From: an uncultured Bacteroidales bacterium
GTDB lineage: Bacteria > Bacteroidota > Bacteroidia > Bacteroidales > GWA2-32-17
DNA: 33,197 nucleotides
Assembly: GCA_937960415.1 (NCBI GenBank)
Contig: CALGPK010000014.1
Location: 32,001-65,197, forward strand
Direction of reading: 5' to 3'
Under the pieces are notes generated by a model. That model worked only from the letters and a program-made list of their open reading frames with translations. It made no database searches and was not told where the DNA came from. A program made the translations under genes and the position numbers. Positions 8,316 to 14,905 of the stretch are shown one piece after another (the first letter of the stretch is position 1; each line of letters begins with the position of its first letter).

Positions 8316-9076
8316 AAAACCTTAATGCCAGATTGTTCTATTTGTTTGGCAACTTGTTCTATGACAGCAGACTCAATTTTTTGTAACGACGATAGTGGAG
8401 GTTTTCGGTCGAGTGAGTAAAGCATTACATATATAGGACGGATACGTTTATATATGTCTAATAATAACTGCACTTCTTCGTTGCTACTGTTGTCGACCCA
8501 TTGGTTATTAACCAATCCTTTAACCAGCATGGTTTGTATAGCAATAGGTCTGTTAAGGTTTAAAAGGGTTTCAATATATTGTTCTAAATTAAATTTAGCG
8601 TGTGGTTGATTTATGCGTTTAATGGTTTCGTACTTTGCCGAATCTATTTTAAACACAGGCAAATCGATATACAAAAGCGATTGTTTTATGTCATGATGAA
8701 AGATGGTAGTTCCATTGGTGAGCAAGACAATTTTTTTGCCGTAAGCATATTTATCACGCAATTTGGCGACTTCTTGCGCAATGGTCAAAAATTCAGGATG
8801 TAGTGTGGGTTCACCGTTGCCAGCATAGGTAAGTACGTCAAGTGGTTGTTGCGTCGATTGAATAAAAGCTAAATTTTTTTCAAGTTCTTGTAAAAACACC
8901 TTTTTGTTAGCAAAAATATCATGTTGTGTATTTTCTGGATTCCAGCCACACTCGCAATAAATACAATTATAAGTACATATTTTGGAGTTTACCGGCAAAA
9001 GATTCATCCCCAGAGAATGGCCAAATCGCCTGCTTCGGACCGGACCATATATTATATGCTGAAATAAGATAGACAT
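8306..9076 (-). CDS. Radical SAM protein (COG0731-like)
   Basis: A 256-residue radical S-adenosylmethionine enzyme. The cluster-binding motif C34-x3-C38-x2-C41 (CTYNCIYC) lies near the N-terminus, followed by another cysteine at 43. GNGEPTLHP (86-94) is the SAM-contacting GGE-type motif, and LLTNGT follows. The opening IIYGPVRSRRFGHSLGMNLLP matches stand-alone Fe-S oxidoreductases of the COG0731 group, distantly related to the wyosine enzyme TYW1. Its substrate is unknown. The end overlaps the start of the glycosyltransferase by 10 bases, implying an operon, but this does not reveal the reaction. A promoter motif (TACTTTAG with an upstream ATTG) lies directly before the ATG. Confidence 0.85.
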   Translation of the reverse strand: MSILFQHIIYGPVRSRRFGHSLGMNLLPVNSKICTYNCIYCECGWNPENTQHDIFANKKVFLQELEKNLAFIQSTQQPLDVLTYAGNGEPTLHPEFLTIAQEVAKLRDKYAYGKKIVLLTNGTTIFHHDIKQSLLYIDLPVFKIDSAKYETIKRINQPHAKFNLEQYIETLLNLNRPIAIQTMLVKGLVNNQWVDNSSNEEVQLLLDIYKRIRPIYVMLYSLDRKPPLSSLQKIESAVIEQVAKQIEQSGIKVLWV

Positions 9077-9083
9077 TTTTTTG

Positions 9084-9115
9084 CTAAAGTAACGATTTAT
9101 CTCATTTTATGCAAT
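9084..9115 (-). promoter_or_regulatory. Promoter of the radical SAM-glycosyltransferase operon
   Basis: On the minus strand TACTTTAG (9084-9091) has one mismatch to TAnnTTTG. ATTG (9112-9115) lies 20 bases upstream, a good distance for the Bacteroidota -33 element. The -7 element ends 7 bases before the ATG, so the leader would be very short. Confidence 0.5.
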
Positions 9116-9129
9116 AGTACATTTTCTAA

Positions 9130-9273
9130 AGCATAACTTTTAACTCAAATTATTGATGGGGAGATTTCAGACAGATCGAGTCAATAAGTTTACTTATTTA
9201 AAAAAACACTTTTTTGGTGTAGCGTCGGTCAATAGAAGTTGATTTTTCAGTGTAATAATGGGGTTTTAAGGAA
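9130..9273 (+). repeat. Dispersed intergenic repeat, copy A
   Basis: The core at 9144-9164 matches copy B in 19 of 21 bases. A second block (9208-9264) resembles B 10964-11026: both contain ACTTTT-TGGTG and AAGTTG-TTTTTC, followed by AATAAT and GGG. A 40-base stretch between the blocks is unique to this copy. It fills most of the 283-base gap between the radical SAM gene and the flippase; nothing else is seen there beyond the promoter. Confidence 0.6.
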
Positions 9274-9359
9274 CATTTCTGACAACTATTCATCGGTTAC
9301 TATTTTTCAATGGATTTTATGGAATAGGTAGAGATGTAAAATTACTCTTAATAAAGTGG

Positions 9360-10820
9360 TTATGATAAAAAAGCCTTTAAGTCATTTTTTTCTTTCAAAA
9401 AGACTATGCCTAAAAAAAGCAGTAATAATATTATGTGGGTAATATTTTTCAAGGTTACTTGTTGAATGTTAAGCCATTGAGCGACGAAAAAGAAAGCAAG
9501 TGCCGTCATTAAATAAAATGCAATAGAAAATATTGGATATTGAACAGGATAATATTTTTGTCCCCAAAAATATGAAATAACGGTCATGGTTGTGTAGCAA
9601 ATAAGGGTAGTCCATGCTGCTCCGGCATAACCCATTAAAGGGATAAGTATTGTATTGAGAACGATGGTAATGGCAGCTCCCATACCTGTTAAATAAGCCC
9701 CAAACTGCGTTTTATTGGTTAGCTTATACCAGATAGAAAGATTGAAAAAAATACCCAAAAACAAATTTGCGAGTAACAAAATAGGAACAATGAATAAACC
9801 TTCGCGAAATTCTTTGCCTATAAAAAACTGAATATAATGAATAAACAACATAACGCTTAAAAAAATAACCAAGCCAAAAATGATGAAATACTTCATAACA
9901 CGGGCATATAGCTCGGGTGCATTTTTTTCTTTCGATTGATTGAAAAAAAATGGCTCGGCTGCAAAGCGAAATGTTTGTATAAAGAGTGTCATAAGAATAG
10001 AAATTTTGTAATTAGCACCGTATATTCCTAATTGATACATAGCCTTGTTCTTGTCGGGGATGAGGTATTTGATTAGAATTCGGTCGAATGTTTCGTTAAT
10101 CATACCGGCTAAACCGGCAAACAATAACGGTAACGAATAATGAAGCATTTTTTTAAATAAAGTCATATCAAAGGAGGGAGATAACTTTAAAAAGGGAAGC
10201 AACAAAAATAAAGTTATAACATTGGCTATAAGATTGGACACAAAAACATATCCAACGCCCAATTGCTGATTGTAGAAAACGCCTAATGAATATCCTTTGT
10301 TTATGAGATAGGGAAACCAAAGTAAAAAAACAAGGTTAGAAACTATGTTAATGATAATATTAGTTGTGCGAATAAAGACAAATACCCAAGCTTTGTTTTG
10401 TTGTCGAAGATATGCAAATGGTATGGCTGCCAAACTATCGCTAATCAAAATAAGTAGCAACAACCACAATAAATATGTTTGTTTTTCGTAATGTAGCAGA
10501 TTGCTAAAAAAAGGAATAAGCAACGAAAAAAATATAAGAAAGAAAAACGAAGAACCCAACATTGCCCACAACGAGGTTGAATATACTTTTTGCGTAGTAA
10601 CATCGTCTTGTACAAATCGAAAAAAGGCGGTTTCCATGCCATAGGTGAAAATAATAAGCAGAAACGACGAATATGCATATAACTCTGTTATAATTCCATA
10701 CTCTGACGGACTGAATATGTTTGTATACAGTGGTACAAGTAAATAATTTAAAAACCGACCAACAATACTGCTAATGCCGTAGATTGCAGTTTGTCCGATT
10801 AGTGACTTAATGGCTCCCAA
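9360..10820 (-). CDS. Polysaccharide flippase (MOP superfamily, PST/Wzx-like)
   Basis: A 486-residue, strongly hydrophobic inner-membrane protein with about 12 to 14 predicted transmembrane helices spread along its whole length. The opening, GQTAIYGISSIVGRFLNYLLVPLYT after the first residues, and the following FSPSEYG are typical of Bacteroidota polysaccharide-export flippases. These move lipid-linked oligosaccharide units to the periplasmic side. The start is TTG at 10818-10820; no in-frame ATG lies just upstream and the family opening is conserved from here, so I accept it. No glycosyltransferase or polymerase genes adjoin it, so the substrate is unknown; long repeat-bearing gaps on both sides isolate it. 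A link to the nearby MurG-like glycosyltransferase is possible but unproven. Confidence 0.85.
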   Translation of the reverse strand: MGAIKSLIGQTAIYGISSIVGRFLNYLLVPLYTNIFSPSEYGIITELYAYSSFLLIIFTYGMETAFFRFVQDDVTTQKVYSTSLWAMLGSSFFFLIFFSLLIPFFSNLLHYEKQTYLLWLLLLILISDSLAAIPFAYLRQQNKAWVFVFIRTTNIIINIVSNLVFLLWFPYLINKGYSLGVFYNQQLGVGYVFVSNLIANVITLFLLLPFLKLSPSFDMTLFKKMLHYSLPLLFAGLAGMINETFDRILIKYLIPDKNKAMYQLGIYGANYKISILMTLFIQTFRFAAEPFFFNQSKEKNAPELYARVMKYFIIFGLVIFLSVMLFIHYIQFFIGKEFREGLFIVPILLLANLFLGIFFNLSIWYKLTNKTQFGAYLTGMGAAITIVLNTILIPLMGYAGAAWTTLICYTTMTVISYFWGQKYYPVQYPIFSIAFYLMTALAFFFVAQWLNIQQVTLKNITHIILLLLFLGIVFLKEKNDLKAFLS

Positions 10821-11194
10821 AGAAAATATTTTTATGCAAAATAAAGGAATTTATTCGAATATCGGAGAGTAAAAAATTATCATAAATTTTCACATTTTTA
10901 TGTAATAGAAAATATATCTATATGCATAACGATATACCCAAATTATTTATGGGGAGACAGTAAACTTTTCTGGTGAAACGCCAGCAAAGCCTAAAAAAGT
11001 TGGTTTTTCTAATGAAATAATTGGGATAAAGAAAAACAAATGCTAAAACACAAAATTTGTATTTAAATGTGAATAAGCATTTAGAATACGAATATTCGAT
11101 AAGTTGTTTTGTTTACTACATGAATAAGACTTAACACGTAAATAAAAGTGTTTTCCGAATGTAACTTTTTTATTGAATACTATGGAATTACATA
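10821..11194. other. 374-base gene-free gap between flippase and rsgA
   Basis: It contains dispersed repeat copy B (10924-11036). A weak -7-like TTATTTTG on the minus strand lies about 17 bases before the flippase TTG start. The remainder is AT-rich and I see no ORF, RNA gene or terminator in it. Confidence 0.6.
10924..11036 (+). repeat. Dispersed intergenic repeat, copy B
   Basis: The 21-base core (10937-10957) begins CCCAAATTATTTATGG. It is followed by ACAGTAA, a perfect 6-bp hairpin with an AAA loop (CTGGTG 10970-10975, CGCCAG 10979-10984), AGCAAAGCCT (10983-10992) and a block shared with copy A up to about 11026. This is the most complete copy seen. Confidence 0.6.
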
Positions 11195-12124
11195 CTAAAA
11201 AGCAGGTCGATGCTTTTCGTTGTCATCGAAAAACATACTTAAATAGTTCTGATAACGTACTTCATGTATCTTACCTTCAACAACAGCGCTTTTAACTGCA
11301 CATTCGGGTTCGGTAGTATGTGTACAGTTGTAATATTTGCAATTGGAGGTGAGGTTTAAAATTTCAGGGAAATAATGAAACAGTTCTTCTTTACGTATGT
11401 TGATAAAACTAAATCCTTTAATTCCGGGCGTGTCAATAATATAACCTCCAAAATCGAGTTCAAACATTTGCGAAAAAGTAGTAGTGTGCTTGCCTTTAAA
11501 ATGCACGTGAGATATTTCTTGAACTTTAAGATTTAAATCAGGCTGTATGGAGTTAATAAGCGACGATTTGCCCACACCAGAGTTACCCGAAATGAGATTT
11601 ATTTTACTTTTTAGTGCTGCTTTAAGTTCATCTATTCCTTCACCTGTTTTTGCCGAAGTTTTGAATACCGGATAACCTGCCAAACGATAAATTTGTTCGA
11701 AATGTTCGACTTCGTTTTTGATATTTTTGTACAAATCGCATTTGTTTAATATGAGAGCAACAGGTACACGGTATGCTTCGCACGAAACTAAATAACGATC
11801 GATAAATTCAAAGTTCGTTTCGGGGAAAACGAGTGTAACAACCAGATAAGCACAATCGATATTGGCAGCCATGATATGTAGTTGTTTAGAGAGGTTGACA
11901 GACTTGCGTACTACATAGTTTTTTCGTTCGAGCACTTCTACAATAACTCCCTGATGTTCAGCAACAGGTTCAAATAAAACCCAATCGCCAACCACAACGG
12001 GATTGGTACTTTTGCTTTCGTCTAAACGCAATTTACCTTTGAGTATGCATTTCCACACATTGCCCTGTTCGTCGCGAAGCGTATAGTGCTTGCCGACAAC
12101 TTTTAAAACCAGTGCTTTTATCAT
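11195..12124 (-). CDS. rsgA: Small ribosomal subunit biogenesis GTPase RsgA
   Basis: A 309-residue circularly permuted GTPase that checks maturation of the 30S subunit. An N-terminal OB-fold segment (about 1-70) precedes the GTPase domain, in which the G4 motif NKCD (127-130) comes before the G1 P-loop GNSGVGKSS (180-188) and the G3 motif DTPG, the order that defines the family. The C-terminal zinc-binding region contains CKYYNCTHTTEPECAV. All signatures are intact and the length is usual. The gene is monocistronic, and its -7 promoter element ends only four bases before the ATG, so the message may be leaderless or nearly so. Repeats of the same family lie inverted on either side of it (copies B and C). 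Confidence 0.96.
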   Translation of the reverse strand: MIKALVLKVVGKHYTLRDEQGNVWKCILKGKLRLDESKSTNPVVVGDWVLFEPVAEHQGVIVEVLERKNYVVRKSVNLSKQLHIMAANIDCAYLVVTLVFPETNFEFIDRYLVSCEAYRVPVALILNKCDLYKNIKNEVEHFEQIYRLAGYPVFKTSAKTGEGIDELKAALKSKINLISGNSGVGKSSLINSIQPDLNLKVQEISHVHFKGKHTTTFSQMFELDFGGYIIDTPGIKGFSFINIRKEELFHYFPEILNLTSNCKYYNCTHTTEPECAVKSAVVEGKIHEVRYQNYLSMFFDDNEKHRPAF

Positions 12125-12128
12125 GTTG

Positions 12129-12136
12129 CAAAAGTA
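12129..12136 (-). promoter_or_regulatory. -7 promoter element of rsgA
   Basis: TACTTTTG on the minus strand fits TAnnTTTG. Its last base is four bases from the ATG at 12124, which places the expected transcription start on or next to the start codon. Confidence 0.6.
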
Positions 12137-12200
12137 TCTAAAATTGGGCGAATAAAAAACTTAAAAACAAACTAAAATTATCATTTCACTCCATCACAAA

Positions 12201-12305
12201 CAATGTTAATTTATTTGTAACAACATGATTGTAAAAACTCATTGATTAAAGTCGGAATGTAGTGTTTAATTTGCCGTACATTGTTAATAAATTTGTATAA
12301 CAACA
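12201..12305. repeat. Imperfect direct repeat pair upstream of rsgA
   Basis: CAATGTTAATTTATTTGTAA followed by CAACA (12201-12225) and CATTGTTAATAAATTTGTAT followed by AACAACA (12279-12305) match at about 22 of 25 positions with a two-base insertion, 78 bases apart. Function unknown. Confidence 0.5.
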
Positions 12306-12425
12306 GACACCTACTTGTTTATTTGATGATACTAAATTACTTATTTCAAGACACTTTTAAATATAGCCAATCAATGGATTACCACCTAAAAAGAAATGAA
12401 ACACTGCTTTTCGTAATAAATGGTA

Positions 12426-12499
12426 CACGGATAAAGACCGATGATATCAATAAACGCCAATTAAATCCAGGTAAACTCGTTTTATCTGTGTTATCCGTG
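12426..12499. repeat. Inverted repeat pair CACGGATAA / TTATCCGTG
   Basis: Nine-base perfect arms at 12426-12434 and 12491-12499 enclose 56 bases. The right arm is preceded by a related TTATCTGTG, giving two tandem TTATCnGTG units. Confidence 0.55.
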
Positions 12500-12520
12500 C
12501 TCTATTATATGTTGAAGGAA

Positions 12521-12586
12521 AGGCTTTGCTTACTGTGTTGGGTTCTATGATGGGGGGGTAACGAAATTCTCCATAAATAATTTGGG
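12521..12586 (-). repeat. Dispersed intergenic repeat, copy C (inverted)
   Basis: On the minus strand CCCAAATTATTTATGG begins immediately after the folE stop codon and is identical to copy B over these 16 bases. Downstream, ACAGTAA and GCAAAGCCT (the latter at 12521-12529) recur in the same order as in B, but without the B hairpin between them. Confidence 0.6.
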
Positions 12587-13216
12587 TTAATGCAATTTTT
12601 GGCTAATGAGGTGCAAGAATTCCGATCGGGTGGGTTCTTTTAAGAAAACACCTGAAAAGTCACTCGTTGTAGTAACACTGTTTTGCTTTTGAATACCACG
12701 TATCATCATACACAAGTGCTGTGCTTCTATAACCACAGCCACGCCCAGCGGATTAAGGGTTTTTTGTATACACTCTTTGATTTGGGTAGTGAGTCGCTCT
12801 TGTACTTGCAAGCGTCGAGCAAAAGCATCGACCACACGAGCTATTTTGCTTAAACCGGTAATATAGCCATTGGGAATATATGCTACATGAGCTTTGCCAA
12901 AAAAAGGTAACATGTGATGTTCACACAGCGAATATATTTCGATGTTTTTAACGATTACCATTTGTCGATAATCTTCCTGAAATTTTGCCGAATTTAGAAT
13001 TTCCTCAGGATTGAGATGATAACCATGCGTAAGAAACTGAAGAGCTTTGGCTACTCGTTCGGGAGTTTTTAGTAAGCCTTCGCGCTGGGGATTTTCGCCA
13101 ATTAAGCCAAGAATCCACTTATAATGTTCAGTTAAACTATTGGTTACCGATTCATTGTACAATTCTACCTTAGCAAAGCCTTCTTGTTCGGTAGGATCAA
13201 AAGATTTACCATTCAT
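12587..13216 (-). CDS. folE: GTP cyclohydrolase I (type IA)
   Basis: A 209-residue enzyme that converts GTP to 7,8-dihydroneopterin triphosphate, the first step of folate/tetrahydropterin synthesis. The zinc site is complete: C98 and H101 in CEHHMLPF, and C169 in [10 protein letters not shown]. The [23 protein letters not shown] segment that forms the active-site pocket is intact. I start at ATG 13216 ([11 protein letters not shown]). The in-frame TTG at 13231 lies within a TACATTTG promoter motif and would add only MQKKF. The gene is alone: a hairpin terminator separates it from the division operon upstream, and a dispersed repeat begins directly at its stop codon. Confidence 0.95.
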   Translation of the reverse strand: MNGKSFDPTEQEGFAKVELYNESVTNSLTEHYKWILGLIGENPQREGLLKTPERVAKALQFLTHGYHLNPEEILNSAKFQEDYRQMVIVKNIEIYSLCEHHMLPFFGKAHVAYIPNGYITGLSKIARVVDAFARRLQVQERLTTQIKECIQKTLNPLGVAVVIEAQHLCMMIRGIQKQNSVTTTSDFSGVFLKEPTRSEFLHLISQKLH

Positions 13217-13228
13217 AAATTTTTTTTG

Positions 13229-13260
13229 CAAATGTACGTTATATTTTGGTTTGTCCCAAT
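13229..13260 (-). promoter_or_regulatory. Promoter of folE
   Basis: Minus-strand TACATTTG (13229-13236) fits TAnnTTTG, with ATTG (13257-13260) 20 bases upstream as a -33 candidate. The -7 element ends 12 bases before the ATG at 13216. Confidence 0.6.
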
Positions 13261-13261
13261 G

Positions 13262-13287
13262 ATTGCATTAGAAGATTCTAATGCAAT
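13262..13287 (-). terminator. Hairpin terminator at the end of the dcw operon
   Basis: ATTGCATTAGAA (13262-13273) and TTCTAATGCAAT (13276-13287) form a perfect 12-bp inverted repeat with a minimal loop, ten bases beyond the aminotransferase stop and just ahead of the folE promoter. There is no clear T-run, so termination strength is uncertain. Confidence 0.55.
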
Positions 13288-13296
13288 TAAGATACA

Positions 13297-14439
13297 TTAT
13301 GAGTTAGCCGAAATAAACTGCTTAAGTTTTTGAGCAGCGTTTTGTATAACTTCGATAGGGTGTGCTATGTTAAATCGAACAAAATGGTGTCCCTTAGGCG
13401 AAAAATGAATACCTGGAATAACGGCAACTTTTTGTTGTTCGTATAAATCAACAGCAAAATCGAAGCCGTTAGTAAAAGGTTCGGGAAGTCTTGCCCAAAT
13501 AAAATAACCGCCATCGATAGGGGGAAGCTGAAAGTTTAATTCTTTAAGGACGCTGGAATAATAAAGAAATGATTGATAAATGTTATTTCGTGTTTGATGC
13601 ACATAATTGTTTACAAAACCATGCTGAGTAATAAAATGAGCAATGGCTGTTTGAATTGGATTAGACACACATAAACCAGTATAATCGTGCATCGATCGAA
13701 TTTTAAGCATATGCTGGGCATTGCAAATAAGATAGCCAACTCTCCATCCTGTTATAGAATAGAGCTTAGAAAAGCTATTGACGTAGAACAAGTGTTGATT
13801 TGCTGTATCGAATGGTATAACTGGCATGTTGGTAAAGTATATCTCCCGATATACCGCATCTATTAGCAAATAGCACGAATATTTATTTGAAAGTTGCAAT
13901 AATATAGTTACTTCTTCGCTGGTAGCAATTCGTCCAAGCGGATTTCCGGGCGAATTGAGAAAAATGAGATGCACGCCTTCGTTTTTTATGGTCCATTCTA
14001 ATTTATCATAATCAATGGCATTGTGGGTCAAATCAAATGAAATAAAACGGTCGCCGAAAATTTTTGGCAAATTGTTGTACGACTCATATACTGGGTCAAA
14101 GCCTAAAACCGTTAATTTGCCATACATTTGTTTTAGATAGAGATAAACAAGCGTAATGGCTTCGGTAGCTCCTTGTGTGATGAGTATTTCATTACTCGAA
14201 ACTGTTCCATATTGGCTGTAATGTTGCACAATATGATCGATAAGCGTAAAATTGCCAATACCTGGTGCATATTGGTGTACATCGGGTCTTGTGGCTATTT
14301 CGGAAAGTATTTGTTTGAGTTCGTTAGGAGGTGCAAAACCGGGCAATCCTTGAGCTAAATTAATTCCTCCCAATTGCTTAACTTTATTGCTGAAAAAGCT
14401 GATTAACGATCCTTGGGGTATTGTGTATTTTGCTGTCAT
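13297..14439 (-). CDS. Class I/II PLP-dependent aminotransferase
   Basis: A 380-residue fold-type I aminotransferase. Motifs: GINLAQGLPGFAPP near the N-terminus, QGATEAI for phosphate binding, NSPGNPLG, the aspartate in LLIDAVYREI, the pyridoxal-phosphate lysine K225 in NSFSKLYSITGWRVGY, and the C-terminal HFVRFNIAHP whose arginine should hold the substrate carboxylate. The pattern resembles the kynurenine/methionine aminotransferase (YbdL-like) group, but the amino acid used cannot be stated from sequence. The ATG lies one base beyond the YqeY stop, making it the last gene of the division operon; a hairpin follows. Its link to cell-wall synthesis may be only positional. Confidence 0.88.
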   Translation of the reverse strand: MTAKYTIPQGSLISFFSNKVKQLGGINLAQGLPGFAPPNELKQILSEIATRPDVHQYAPGIGNFTLIDHIVQHYSQYGTVSSNEILITQGATEAITLVYLYLKQMYGKLTVLGFDPVYESYNNLPKIFGDRFISFDLTHNAIDYDKLEWTIKNEGVHLIFLNSPGNPLGRIATSEEVTILLQLSNKYSCYLLIDAVYREIYFTNMPVIPFDTANQHLFYVNSFSKLYSITGWRVGYLICNAQHMLKIRSMHDYTGLCVSNPIQTAIAHFITQHGFVNNYVHQTRNNIYQSFLYYSSVLKELNFQLPPIDGGYFIWARLPEPFTNGFDFAVDLYEQQKVAVIPGIHFSPKGHHFVRFNIAHPIEVIQNAAQKLKQFISANS

Positions 14440-14440
14440 A

Positions 14441-14893
14441 CTAATTGGCTAACAAACGTTTTACCACATCGGCAATGTCTTTGTTGTTTGCTTGTCCAGC
14501 AAGTTTTTTTGAAGCCACAGCCATAACTTTTCCCATATCGGATGGAGATGAGGCTCCAACTTCGATTATAATTTGCTTTAACTTCTTTTCTAGTTCATCG
14601 ATGCTAAGCATCTGGGGTAGATATGATTGGATAACCGATGCTTCGAATAATTCTTTTTCGGCCAATTCGGGACGGTTGTTGTTTTTATAAATTTCGGCAC
14701 TATCGAGTCGTTGTTTGTGTAATTTTTGAATAACTCGTATTTCATCTTCATCGCTTAATTCGTGCTGTGCGTTTTCTGTTTTTGCCAGCAAAAAGGCTGC
14801 TTTTATTGCTCGCAAAGCTTCTAAGCGTTCTTTTTCTTTGGCAAGCATTGCCTTTTTTATGTCATCATTTATTTTATCAAAATATTTTCCCAT
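14441..14893 (-). CDS. GatB/YqeY domain-containing protein
   Basis: A 150-residue stand-alone YqeY protein. The helical, charged sequence matches the family throughout: the AMLAKEKERLEALRAIKAA opening, a central ELSDEDEIRVIQKLHKQR, SVIQSYLPQMLS, and the C-terminal GKVMAVASKKLAGQANNKDIADVVKRLL. The domain resembles the tRNA-contacting tail of the amidotransferase subunit GatB, and some role in tRNA or amino acid metabolism has been suggested, but no function is established. It begins 12 bases after ftsZ and ends one base before the aminotransferase, so it is cotranscribed with the division genes. Confidence 0.92.
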   Translation of the reverse strand: MGKYFDKINDDIKKAMLAKEKERLEALRAIKAAFLLAKTENAQHELSDEDEIRVIQKLHKQRLDSAEIYKNNNRPELAEKELFEASVIQSYLPQMLSIDELEKKLKQIIIEVGASSPSDMGKVMAVASKKLAGQANNKDIADVVKRLLAN

Positions 14894-14905
14894 AATTTTA
14901 GTTTT

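Larger units (their letters stand above)
12125..12586. other. 462-base gene-free gap between rsgA and folE
   Basis: It holds the rsgA promoter, two imperfect direct repeats (12201-12225 and 12279-12305), an inverted pair CACGGATAA/TTATCCGTG (12426-12434, 12491-12499), and dispersed repeat copy C directly behind folE. An 89-codon plus-strand reading frame here is not supported as a gene. Confidence 0.6.

Noticed and set aside
9360..12124. rsgA or flippase carried as cargo of a mobile element bounded by the dispersed repeats
   Set aside because: The bounding repeats are degenerate and differ in structure, no transposase is present, and rsgA is a core gene with normal composition.
12426..12499. 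Inverted CACGGATAA arms as a CRISPR repeat or integron site
   Set aside because: Only two arms in opposite orientation, no spacer series, no cas or integrase genes.
12281..12550. 89-codon plus-strand frame in the rsgA-folE gap
   Set aside because: It runs through direct and inverted repeats, has no recognisable motif, no promoter motif at a suitable place, and a low-complexity end. It is most likely chance.
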